From Nemesobacter sp965249045 (GTDB lineage Bacteria > Desulfobacterota_D > UBA1144 > Nemesobacterales > Nemesobacteraceae), in NCBI GenBank assembly GCA_965249045.1, contig OZ252213.1, forward strand, positions 62,001 through 126,000: 64,000 bases of DNA, read 5' to 3'. The notes beneath the pieces were generated by a model. That model saw only the letters and a list, made by a program, of their open reading frames with translations, ran no database searches and had not been told where the DNA came from. The position numbers were made by a program, and so were the translations under genes. Positions 30,962 to 39,513 of this stretch are shown here, in pieces (the stretch's first letter is position 1; each line of letters opens with the position of its first letter).

Positions 30962-31464
30962 TTTCTCTGAAGGGAACAGTCTTTTCGCCGCGACGGGGTT
31001 TTTCGCCCACCTCGATTAATATAACTCCAAAAAGAGCCTGAAAATATCTTCGGAAAAAACCGGATCAGCAAAAAAACTTGTTTCCCGTTTCCAGATTTTT
31101 CTCGAACTTGACATTCTAAAGTTTAACATACCGATATTTTTGACTTTCAATTCTCTACACTCTACAAAGCAATTTTCCACTACGGTTCAATCTTGACAAG
31201 TACTTCAAAAACAAAATCAGCCAAGATCCAGGCTGGAACCACCGGAATTAACTTCGTCTGCGTTGAGCGGAGCATGTACCCTAGGTCGAGCGCCGTGGGG
31301 AATGCCCGGAAGTCCCGCTGCCGCTCGCTGCCAGCTATGGTGAAACCAGAGAACCGATCCTTGGCTTGACAACCGAACTCTCAGAATACGGTTCTTCTGA
31401 GACCAGAATTTGCCATGTGAATCATGTCCGTTGGAAATTCAGAGGAGTGTTTTGATAAAAAACC
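30962..31464. other. 500-bp intergenic region, no gene seen
   Basis: AT-rich near argC, with several isolated TTGACA/TTGACT boxes on the plus strand (for example TTGACT...TACAAA with a 17-bp spacer around 31140-31170). A GC-rich stretch follows at about 31255-31330. A perfect 8-bp hairpin lies at 31379-31402 (TCTCAGAA/TTCTGAGA, 8-nt loop) with no T-tail. AGAGGAG at 31441 is too far from the next ATG to serve it. No coding frame of quality is visible. Confidence 0.5.
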
Positions 31465-31665
31465 TTGATGTTTGCTATTATACCGATAGAGTATACGGAC
31501 TGGTTCTATCTTAATTTTCACGAGCGAAGGCCTCTTACGCTGCAAACCTATATGGATGTTCTCGATTCAAACGGAAAACTAGGTGAAATTCGTTCTTTCC
31601 TCCCGCCCTTAATATGCAAAGGCATCTTGCGCGAATTTAAAGACAAAAAAAAGGGGGGGGGGTAG
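31465..31665 (+). CDS. 66-codon frame ending in an A8G10 tract; possible 5' part of the next gene
   Basis: TTG-ATG start; the frame (MFAIIPIEYTDWFYLNFHERRPL...LREFKDKKKGGG) stops at TAG immediately after the G10 run. It has no recognised domain and no well-spaced ribosome site. If the G run had 11 or 8 bases, this frame would continue without a stop into the signal peptide and body of the Calx-beta protein downstream. It is the only frame with a start codon that could feed that signal peptide. It may be a real N-terminal extension, a decoy, or chance. Confidence 0.35.
   Translation: MMFAIIPIEYTDWFYLNFHERRPLTLQTYMDVLDSNGKLGEIRSFLPPLICKGILREFKDKKKGGG
31645..31662 (+). repeat. A8G10 homopolymer tract (possible phase-variation switch)
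   Basis: Eight As (31645-31652) are followed by ten Gs (31653-31662). A G run this long is slippage-prone. It sits exactly where the upstream start-bearing frame must change phase to read the signal peptide of the downstream surface protein. Confidence 0.6.
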
Positions 31666-31769
31666 AGTATTCGACTGAATCACGACTTGAAATAATCACC
31701 GTCGCTATAAGTCTTTCACTACTGATTTTACTGGCGGTTATACCTCTTTCAACAACCCGGGCAAACACT

Positions 31770-33611
31770 TTGCCTGAGCAGCTTACAACTGGAGTCGTGA
31801 TGGAATATATAGAAGAAAACCAACTGACGACAGTAGAGGAATTAATAGCAGCCTTGCCACCGCTACATAAAAGACATGTCGTCTTCGTTTATGAATCCGG
31901 CGCCTTGAACAGGGAACTTGTTTCCGGCACCTATCCGAGAGTTGTTTCCTGGGGAGCTACGGGTCATTTCGTGCTTTCCTGGTTAACTCATCCTGATGCG
32001 CCGAGTCGAAAGTCTGTTGAGTTTTTGCAGCCAGCTGAAGAGAAATGGATTGCGGGAATAATAGATTTTTCCCGTTCCCCGCCTGAAATAGCACAGCCAG
32101 CTATCTGTGCCGACTGCCACGGCCGCCTCAATAAACCCCTATGGGGTGACTGGCCTATGTGGAAAGGCACAGAACTGGAAAATTATTTGGATAAGAACCC
32201 ACTCGCCGTCAATATTCATACGTTAAATGCAGTGCGGTCAACCAACCCAATGCTGGAACCTCTGGATTTGCAGGAGTTTGATCCGGGGTTGGACAGTCGA
32301 AATATCCCGAACTCCTACAGTACCCTTCGAAAACCATCTAGTGAACTCGCCAGCGCTTTGACTTGGCGACATGGCGAAATCTTATTCAACATAGTAAAGG
32401 CGCGCGAAAATTACATGGAAATTGCCCGGAAAGAAACGTGCGCCAGTTGGGGTGGTAGTTCAGAAGCATACAACGCGATTATTAGATACTTTGCCCCTGA
32501 AGACCATCATCTGGCTCTGCTAAGAGGCAGTCTGCAGCCCATTCAGGGAGCTTCCGTGCAAGTAAATGATTTTACGACAAATCACTATACTCTCAGTTAT
32601 TTCTCCGCGGGTAACGGTAATATAAACACGGTATTCAAATTTCTCATCCTTCATGATCTGTACCAGAGTAATGATCAAGTTGCACAACTTTATAGGACCT
32701 TGTCAAACGAGGAGATCTCAAGCCTTTCCGGCCATCTGCACTATGCCCCTGGCACCGCGACAGCAGAAGATGAACTGATTCAGTCTTATAATCAACATTT
32801 TGGATACCGCGACGAGGTTTCCCTTATTGCTAGAGGCAGCAGGTACGGAGTCGCTGCGTACAGCAGTGCAGATTTCGGAGAAGGTCATCTACGGAAGATG
32901 GCTCCTCGCGTATGCGCCATATTGATGCAGGACGACGAGATAAACAACATCGTTCCGAGTTTTTCGATTGCTGACAGCAACGCCGAAGAGAAAACCAAGA
33001 AGATATCTTTCACGGTGAGCTTGGACGAACCAAGTACGCAGGAGGCAATCGTGAACTGGGAGACGGTGGGTGGCAGTGCTCAGGAGGACATTGATTACAT
33101 TGCGGCGGATGGCACGCTCATCTTTATCCCTGGTGAAACAGAAAAGACAATTAGTATTTCTTTGGTTCTGGACGAAGCGAATGAGCCTGATGAAGCTTTC
33201 ACCGTTGAGCTGAGCAATGCGGTGAACGCGGCAGTAAACGGTGACAACAGTACCGCTAATGGCATTATTACGGACAATAATCAGGACCCTATCAACTACC
33301 AGCCGCCCAGCGACCCACCACCGGTAAGCCAGCCGCCCAGCGACCCACCACCGGTAAGCCAGCCGCCTAGCGACCCACCACCGGTAAGCCAGCCGCCCAG
33401 CAACCAACCACAGACAAGCCAGCCGCCCAGCATAGAAATAGAGCAAACAGACAAAAGCGGGAGTGGAGGAGGATGCGCGATTGCCCGGAATAAAAAAGGG
33501 AGCGGGGAAACCATGTCTGAAAGTACCGTGTTGAACTTGTTTTTGATCGTATCCGTTCTGTTTTCCGTGGTTTCGTGCCAAATACGGTCAAAAGAAAAAC
33601 GAGTTAAGTGA
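31770..33611 (+). CDS. Secreted/anchored protein with CxxCH motif, Calx-beta domain, Pro-rich repeats and C-terminal anchor
   Basis: The listed TTG start is only the first start-like codon. The same frame is open back to 31662 and there encodes a typical export signal, ESRLEIITVAISLSLLI...STTRANT, without any ATG/GTG/TTG. Residues about 110-125 hold a haem-type CADCH. Residues about 400-505 form a Calx-beta domain (FTVSLDEPSTQEAIVNWETV...EPDEAFTVELSNA). Then come three 10-residue repeats QPPSDPPPVS, the SGSGGGCAIA motif and a hydrophobic tail (LNLFLIVSVLFSVVSC) ending in basic residues, like GGGCA-type CTERM sorting signals. The N-terminal region (about 400 residues) is of unknown function. 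Confidence 0.7.
   Translation: MPEQLTTGVVMEYIEENQLTTVEELIAALPPLHKRHVVFVYESGALNRELVSGTYPRVVSWGATGHFVLSWLTHPDAPSRKSVEFLQPAEEKWIAGIIDFSRSPPEIAQPAICADCHGRLNKPLWGDWPMWKGTELENYLDKNPLAVNIHTLNAVRSTNPMLEPLDLQEFDPGLDSRNIPNSYSTLRKPSSELASALTWRHGEILFNIVKARENYMEIARKETCASWGGSSEAYNAIIRYFAPEDHHLALLRGSLQPIQGASVQVNDFTTNHYTLSYFSAGNGNINTVFKFLILHDLYQSNDQVAQLYRTLSNEEISSLSGHLHYAPGTATAEDELIQSYNQHFGYRDEVSLIARGSRYGVAAYSSADFGEGHLRKMAPRVCAILMQDDEINNIVPSFSIADSNAEEKTKKISFTVSLDEPSTQEAIVNWETVGGSAQEDIDYIAADGTLIFIPGETEKTISISLVLDEANEPDEAFTVELSNAVNAAVNGDNSTANGIITDNNQDPINYQPPSDPPPVSQPPSDPPPVSQPPSDPPPVSQPPSNQPQTSQPPSIEIEQTDKSGSGGGCAIARNKKGSGETMSESTVLNLFLIVSVLFSVVSCQIRSKEKRVK
33300..33389 (+). repeat. Three tandem 30-bp repeats encoding QPPSDPPPVS
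   Basis: Three nearly identical 30-nt units (one differs at a single base), then degenerate continuations (QPPSNQPQTS, QPPS). Because 30 is a multiple of three, copy-number change would alter the length of the surface linker without a frameshift. Confidence 0.85.
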
Positions 33612-33677
33612 ACAGATTCCGAGCGAACTTGGAAATCTTTCCGACATCAGGAATATGAAAAGATTCGCCTTCTGGCT

Positions 33678-34994
33678 TCAAGCGTTCTGAGCGGTCGCCG
33701 TTCGAAAAACCCTGTCGATCCACTGCTCTATGCTTTTGCGGGAGGCTTTTCCTATAAGATCCTTCACCTCGTCCATGGGAATCACGGCCTTGGCGTAGGA
33801 TCTGTGTCCCCCGGCGCTTCCTATCTCATCGAAAAGCTCAAAAAGAAGCCGTCCGGCGCTTTTGACAGACCCGCTGTTCCTAACGGACATAACCAGATGA
33901 GAACCGGAAATGATTCCAAAGGCCACTGACCACTTGACCCCTTCCACTTTCATTCCCATATCCGCCACCTGAGAGATAAGGTGCTCCTTCTCTATCCTGC
34001 CAAGGTTCATGAAAATTATTCCGTCATTTATCCAGTGTCTTGAAAGCGCCTCGCCGTAATGCTTGATCTCTTCTGAATACAGGTTCTTGGACTCTATTTT
34101 TCTTAGCAGACCGAGGTCAGCCTGATTGTAGAGGTAGGTAAACGCTTCGAGGTCATCAAGGTCGGCGCCCCTGTTGAGAATCATGGTGTCGGTCTTTATG
34201 CCGTAGAGAAGCGCGGTTGAGAGTTTCGCTGAAATCTCCACCTGTGCGGCTCTTAGAAACCGGGTCATGATCGTCGCCGTAGCTCCTTCCTCGGAACTTA
34301 TCTCTGTAAATTTGGCGTCGCACTCGGGGGTTCTCGGATGGTGGTCGATAACCGAATCGATATCTGTAATCTCGCCCCTGAAATAAGAAGGCTGCACGTC
34401 GATAAGCGCTATGGAATCGAAATTCTTTATATCCTCATGGGAAATCATCTGCAAATCTATATCCATAAGTTCCACCATGGCCACGTTCTCGGGTCTTGAA
34501 ATCTTCTCTCCCAGATAACCTATGGTCGTTGTCTTTCTGTTTCTTCTAAGGAGGGTACGAAGAGCCAAGGCGCTTGCGATCGCGTCCGGGTCGGGCTGGT
34601 TGTGAACGAGTATGAGAAGCCTTTTCGCGTCGCGGTGAACTTCCCTGATCTGCCTCACGGAGATATCCGCTCTCGCCAGTTTCTCCTCAAACGATATCTG
34701 GCTGTCGACTACTTCTTCGAATTTCACGTATCTCGCGGAATCGTAATCTTTTTCCCGCTCGCCGTTAGCGGAAACAACGATTGGACTGTCAGGATAGCTG
34801 GAAGAAAGCGAAGACAGCACATCAGAGCTTGAGAGTTCGTTGTGTACAACTATAAGGGTAAAGCTTCCCTTCTGATTAAGCGCGTCGTCGGGAGAGTTAA
34901 GCTGTATTACCTGACCCCTGTTTTTAAAAAGGCTCATCAGGAGAATATCAAATTCTCCGATGAACATATATCTTCTTCCCTCGTTCGTACTCAT
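33678..34994 (-). CDS. DHH/DHHA1 phosphoesterase with N-terminal receiver-like domain
   Basis: 438 residues. Residues about 145-330 carry DHH motifs: LVHNQPDPDAIASALAL, FDSIALIDVQPSYF and the namesake DSVIDHHPRTP. Residues about 370-425 form DHHA1 with SAGGHRSYAKAVIP. The first 110 residues (FIGEFDILLMSLFKNRGQVIQLN...LIVVHNE) look like a Rossmann/TrkA-N-type sensory segment, unusual for plain NrnA. The family hydrolyses nano-RNA, pAp or cyclic dinucleotides; which one is undetermined. The gene precedes trpA's 3' neighbour space on the same strand, 21 nt downstream of trpA. Confidence 0.87.
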   Translation of the reverse strand: MSTNEGRRYMFIGEFDILLMSLFKNRGQVIQLNSPDDALNQKGSFTLIVVHNELSSSDVLSSLSSSYPDSPIVVSANGEREKDYDSARYVKFEEVVDSQISFEEKLARADISVRQIREVHRDAKRLLILVHNQPDPDAIASALALRTLLRRNRKTTTIGYLGEKISRPENVAMVELMDIDLQMISHEDIKNFDSIALIDVQPSYFRGEITDIDSVIDHHPRTPECDAKFTEISSEEGATATIMTRFLRAAQVEISAKLSTALLYGIKTDTMILNRGADLDDLEAFTYLYNQADLGLLRKIESKNLYSEEIKHYGEALSRHWINDGIIFMNLGRIEKEHLISQVADMGMKVEGVKWSVAFGIISGSHLVMSVRNSGSVKSAGRLLFELFDEIGSAGGHRSYAKAVIPMDEVKDLIGKASRKSIEQWIDRVFRTATAQNA

Positions 34995-35015
34995 AGTATC
35001 CGGAACGTAGAACGC

Positions 35016-35816
35016 CTATCGCTGGCAGGCGGCGCTAAGTTCCTCCGTGAAGCTTGAAATTTTTCCCAGCACTCCTTGTCTTTCCTCTCCCCCGCCCTCG
35101 ATTATTCTCACAAGGGCACTTCCGACGATAACAGCGTCGGAAAAAGACGCTATCGCGGCGGCCTGACGCGCCGAAGATACCCCGAACCCTACTCCGACGG
35201 GAAGCTCGGAGCGGCGTTTGATTCTCCCGACAAGGTCTTCAAGATCGTAGTCCATATCCGGGCGCGCTCCCGTAACTCCGGTGACCGAAACCACGTAGAT
35301 AAACCCCGAGGCGTTTTGCGACACCATCTCTATTCTTTCTTCGGTACTCGTCGGGGCGAGCAGAAAGATACGGTCAAGTCCCTCCCGCTCAACATGAACG
35401 CTCAGTTCCCCGGCTTCCTCCGGCGGAAGATCAACAACCAAAACCCCGTCCGCTCCCGCCTCGCGGGCATCGCGTGCAAAGCGTTCGGTGCCGTAAGAGA
35501 AGAAAGGATTATAGTAGCCGAAAAGTATCACGGGAATATCCGAGCGGGACCTTATTCTTCTAACGAGCGAAAGCACGTCTGATAGGGAAGTGGAGTGCGC
35601 AAGGGCCCGCTCCGAAGCTGCCTGAATGACCGGTCCATCGGCCATGGGGTCCGAGAAGGGAATGCCGATTTCGACCATGTCGACACCGCTTTCCGCCATA
35701 CGGTCAATAATCTGTTCGGTAAAATCAATATCCGGATCCCCGGCGGTAACATAGCAGATGAGAGCCGCTTTGTTTTTCTCCCGGAGTTCGCGGAATTTTT
35801 CTTGTATTCTTCCCAT
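35016..35816 (-). CDS. trpA: Tryptophan synthase alpha chain
   Basis: 266 residues of TIM barrel. The catalytic Glu lies in VDMVEIGIPFSDPMADGPVIQ near residue 50, and the Asp segment is FGYYNPFFSYG. The phosphate-binding loop VGFGVSSARQA and the SVTGVTGARPDM loop are present. It cleaves indole-3-glycerol phosphate and channels indole to TrpB. It lies 158 nt downstream of trpB, a gap longer than usual. Confidence 0.96.
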   Translation of the reverse strand: MGRIQEKFRELREKNKAALICYVTAGDPDIDFTEQIIDRMAESGVDMVEIGIPFSDPMADGPVIQAASERALAHSTSLSDVLSLVRRIRSRSDIPVILFGYYNPFFSYGTERFARDAREAGADGVLVVDLPPEEAGELSVHVEREGLDRIFLLAPTSTEERIEMVSQNASGFIYVVSVTGVTGARPDMDYDLEDLVGRIKRRSELPVGVGFGVSSARQAAAIASFSDAVIVGSALVRIIEGGGEERQGVLGKISSFTEELSAACQR

Positions 35817-35974
35817 GTTCTTTTAGCAGACACCGCAAACCCGGTGCAGGCCGGAAACGCAGAAATCGCAAACAAACGGAGTAAAAACGAAGTCCAACCC
35901 TCAGAACCTTTATATACGCGCGCATGGGTATTGTCAAGCGCATGGCGGGCGGGCGAAAACCGGTCTGCACCGCT

Positions 35975-37174
35975 TCAAACAAGGTCAGAAGCGGTATGTA
36001 TGTCCTTATCCCCCCTGCCCGAAAGACAGATGACGATAACCTGCTCTGAAGGCATAGGGGGAGCGATTTTGCGCACATGCGCGATGGCGTGGGCGGTTTC
36101 AAGCGCGGGTATTATCCCTTCGACCTCGGAGAGAAAGGAAAACGCCGAGAGCGCCTCTTCGTCCGTTACGGACACGTAATCAACCTTGCCCGCGTCCTGA
36201 AAATATGAATGCTCGGGACCCACCCCCGGGTAATCAAGACCAGCAGCAACGGAATGAGCCCCCCTCACCTGGCCGTCTGGGTCCTGAAGCAGGTAGGTTT
36301 TGCTTCCGTGGAGGACCCCCACGGAGCCCGCGGTTATGGTCGCCGAATGCAGGCCGCTTTCAAGGCCGTGGCCCGCCGCCTCCACACCGATTTTGCGCAC
36401 GCCCGGTTCTTCGATAAAGGGGAAGAAAAGGCCCATTGCGTTTGAGCCGCCTCCGACGCAGGCAACCAGCGTGTTGGGGAGCTTTCCTTCCGCTGAGAGT
36501 ATCTGCTCTATCGCCTCGCGTCCGATTACCAACTGAAAATCCCTTACCATCATGGGGTAGGGATGGGGACCGGCGACGCTTCCTATTATGTAGAAAGTGT
36601 TTCTAACGTTGGTAATCCAGTCTCTCATGGCCTCATTCATGGCGTCTTTTAAGGTCTTTGTACCCGAGACCACGGGTCTTACCTCAGCACCCAGAAGCTT
36701 CATCCGGAAAACATTCAGTTCCTGGCGCTTCGTGTCTTCCTCACCCATGTATATCACGCACTCCTTGTTCATAAGCGCGGCCACAGTGGCCGTGGCCACC
36801 CCGTGCTGTCCCGCCCCGGTTTCCGCTATTATCCTTTCCTTGCCCATCCTCTCGCAGAGAACCCCCTGGCCTATCGTGTTGTTTATCTTGTGCGCCCCAG
36901 TGTGGGCGAGATCCTCCCTTTTAAGGTAAATCTTCGCGCCGCCCAGCTTCTGCGTCATCGCGCGGGCGTAATAAAGGGGGGTGGGCCTCCCTACATATTG
37001 CTTCAGGTAGTAATCGATCTCCTCGTGAAAAGTCTTATCGGCCGAGGCCTCCTCGTAGGCTTTCTGGAGCTCAATCAGGGCCGGCATAAGGGTTTCAGAA
37101 ACATAGCGTCCACCGAAGTCTCCGAAATGACCCCCCGCATCTGGATAGCTGTATTCCCGGTTAGTCTTGCCCAT
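35975..37174 (-). CDS. trpB: Tryptophan synthase beta chain
   Basis: 399 residues, PLP enzyme joining indole and serine. The Schiff-base Lys is in EDLAHTGAHKINN, the phosphate loop is GGGSNAMG, and substrate segments ETGAGQHGVATA and LSGRGDKD are intact. It starts within trpF (14-nt overlap), so the order is trpF-trpB-trpA. Confidence 0.97.
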   Translation of the reverse strand: MGKTNREYSYPDAGGHFGDFGGRYVSETLMPALIELQKAYEEASADKTFHEEIDYYLKQYVGRPTPLYYARAMTQKLGGAKIYLKREDLAHTGAHKINNTIGQGVLCERMGKERIIAETGAGQHGVATATVAALMNKECVIYMGEEDTKRQELNVFRMKLLGAEVRPVVSGTKTLKDAMNEAMRDWITNVRNTFYIIGSVAGPHPYPMMVRDFQLVIGREAIEQILSAEGKLPNTLVACVGGGSNAMGLFFPFIEEPGVRKIGVEAAGHGLESGLHSATITAGSVGVLHGSKTYLLQDPDGQVRGAHSVAAGLDYPGVGPEHSYFQDAGKVDYVSVTDEEALSAFSFLSEVEGIIPALETAHAIAHVRKIAPPMPSEQVIVICLSGRGDKDIHTASDLV

Positions 37175-37781
37175 AACTGGCGGCCTCCATGAACCGCTTA
37201 AGCTTAAGATGATCTTTTACCCCAGGGGAACTTTCGACCCCGGAACTCACGTCAACGGCGTAGGGATTAACCGTCCGTATGGCGTCGCGCACGTTCTCAG
37301 GGGTAAGTCCTCCGGAAAGTATAACGAATTTGTCCCCGAGTTTCCGGCGAGTTAGAACGTCCCACGAAAAATTCTCTCCCGTGCCCCCGTAGGCATCGGG
37401 CGAATAAGCATCAAAAAGAAAAGCGTCTGTGTCGTAGAGCCAAACGGCGTCAAGACTGTCTGCGTCTTTTACCCTTACGGCCTTTATGTAGTCCTCTCCG
37501 AACGCGGCGCAAAACTCCGGGGTCTCATCCCCGTGGAACTGGTAGACGTCAAAACTCGCGACGTCCCTTGCCTCCCGAAGGTAATCCGCCTCGGCGTTCA
37601 CGAAAACCCCTACTTTGGTTACAAACGGGGGGAGTTGCTCTATTATCTTCCTCGCCTCGGCGGGCGCAACGCACCTCGGGCTTTTCTCGTAGAAAACGAA
37701 ACCGAGTGCCGTGGCTCCGAGCCGCACGGCATAAAACGCATCTTCTGAGCTAGTTATTCCGCACACCTTTATTCTTGTCAT
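37161..37781 (-). CDS. trpF: Phosphoribosylanthranilate isomerase
   Basis: 206 residues, small TIM barrel. The catalytic Cys is in KVCGITSSEDA and the Asp is in AVDVSSGVESSPGVKDH. LGFVFYEKSPRCV and QFHGDETPEFC are family landmarks. It heads the trpFBA group; trpE, D, C and G are not in this window. No leader peptide or T-box was recognised upstream. Confidence 0.95.
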   Translation of the reverse strand: MTRIKVCGITSSEDAFYAVRLGATALGFVFYEKSPRCVAPAEARKIIEQLPPFVTKVGVFVNAEADYLREARDVASFDVYQFHGDETPEFCAAFGEDYIKAVRVKDADSLDAVWLYDTDAFLFDAYSPDAYGGTGENFSWDVLTRRKLGDKFVILSGGLTPENVRDAIRTVNPYAVDVSSGVESSPGVKDHLKLKRFMEAASYGQD

Positions 37782-37977
37782 TTGCGGTTAATGCTAACCG
37801 ATACGGGGGGAGTAATTAAGGAGCAACGGCACGGTGCAGGGCTTGATATGTTCGTATCAGGTCAGGTTTAACATCTTGTTAGTTTGGCGAAATCCCCTTA
37901 GAGATGACGGAAACATCCTTTTAAGAAAACGCAAAAGCTTCTAAAAACGAGACGCATCCCGAAACCAGGAGAGGAAT

Positions 37978-39284
37978 ATGGATAATCGCGGAAAGCTTAA
38001 TACTCCCGATATAAAGGACCTGACTTCTCTCGGAGAAGGTTTCACCACCGAGTTCAAACGCTCGGTAACGTCAAGTCTCGGAAGAGAGATCTGCGCCTTT
38101 GCTAATGCCACCGGGGGGACGGTTCTGATCGGCGTCGGCAACAATGGAAAGGTCTACGGCATTGCCGACCACAATCGACTGAAATCCAAAATTCAGTCCA
38201 TCGCCCGTTCCGCAAATCCTCCAATTACCGTTGAGATTGAAAGCGTGGGTGAAGTTCTTCGCGTCGAAGTGCCAGCACAGCAAGGAAAGCCTTACTCTTT
38301 CGGCGGCAAGTTCTTCATACGTGAGGGGGCAAGCAGTCAGCAGATGTCCCGAGAGGAGATACGCGAGTTTTTCTACAACGAGGGTTTGATCCATTTTGAT
38401 GAAACCCTTTGCGAAACCTTCATCTTCTCACAGAAGACGGTCGCATGACCCGTGCCGGGGCGTGGCTTCTGGCAAAGGACATACGCAAATTCCGCATAAG
38501 CGGCGATGTCTCCTGCGCGCTTTTTATGGGCACTGCCAAGGTTCGCATTCTTGACCGACGCGATTTCCATACCGATGTCTGTTCAATGATTAACGAAACG
38601 GTAGCCTGGATACTCTCCAAGATCAACGTCGAATACGTGATCAAGCACGTTAAGAGGGATGAAAGGCCGGAGTTGCCGGAGGAAGCACTGCGCGAGGCAG
38701 TGGTAAACGCTTTCGCTCATCGCGACTATCGTTCCGCGGCAAATATCCAAATATACATCTTCAAGAATCGGGTCGAAATCGTAAGCCCCGGCGGCCTGCC
38801 CGCGGGAATGACCGAGGCGAATCTGGGAATCAGAAGCATTCCACGGAATCCGCTTCTGTTCGGTCTTCTGCACAGGATGGAGATGGTGGAAAGAATCGGT
38901 TCGGGCATACGGCGTATCCGAGACTTGTGCGGGCAGCATGGCGTGCCGGAACCGGTAATTGAAGTTTCGGATTCCTAGGTAATTACTACATTTCCGAGGC
39001 AACCAGCGCAAGACAGTCAGGAAGTCGGCACCAAGTCGGCACCAAGTCGGCACCAAGTCGAAGTTCTTCGTAACTGCCTCTCAGAACAGCCAATGACGGA
39101 AATCATGTCCCTAGAAGGCAAAACCGACCGCACTAAGTTCAGAAACCAGATACTCAAACCTCTTATTGACGCCGGGTGGCTGGAAATGACTATCCCCGAC
39201 AAGCCGACCAGCAGCAAGCAGAAATACAGACTGATTAAAGAAGGAAAGGATCTTCTCACCGAACTGGAAAAACAGGGGAAATGA
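37978..39284 (+). pseudogene. Decayed AlbA_2-domain ATP-binding regulator (COG2865 type): deletion, frameshift and nonsense codon
   Basis: Three pieces of one family follow in order. 37978-38448: AlbA_2 domain (GEGFTTEFKRSVTSSLGREICAFANATGGTVLIGVG...GLIHFDETLCE). 38409-38978 in another frame: LHLLTEDGRMTRAGAWLLAKD...LREAVVNAFAHRDY...FGLLHRMEMVERIGSGIRRI. After an in-frame TAG at 38976, the winged-helix end up to 39284: RNCLSEQPMTEIMSLEGKTDRTKFRNQILKPL. Family members have about 35-40 more residues at the first junction, so there a deletion changed the frame. The TAG probably replaces a Trp codon. The remaining sequence is well conserved, so decay is recent. Confidence 0.85.
39024..39056 (+). 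repeat. Three exact 11-bp tandem repeats GTCGGCACCAA
   Basis: Copies at 39024, 39035 and 39046, followed by a partial GTCG. They lie in the hinge before the C-terminal winged helix of the pseudogene and are read in all three frames in turn (VGTKSAPSRHQ). A change of one unit would shift frame. Confidence 0.9.
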
Positions 39285-39513
39285 ACAGGCTTTTCTACGC
39301 CGAAGACAGAAGATCGCTTGGCAAACGGTGAATGAAAGCCCAGCATCCGGAACCAGAGTTCAAGCAGGAATCGATTTACGCGCCGTGACCGTAACCTTCG
39401 GCGCCTATCAGCCCGTTGCGCTACAGTTGAATCCATATTTGCATATCGGTCAGCTAACTTGCTTCAGCAACCTGCATCACCGGCGGAAAAAACTTGTTCC
39501 TTAACGCGCAGTC

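Noticed and set aside
31379..31402. Hairpin as intrinsic terminator
   Set aside because: The perfect 8-bp stem has no T-run on either side.
31255..31402. Group II intron remnant
   Set aside because: A few GC-rich hairpin segments look similar, but no domain V or reverse transcriptase sequence is present.
33300..33389. Tandem 30-bp units resembling a small CRISPR array
   Set aside because: Units are contiguous without spacers and encode an in-frame Pro-rich linker.
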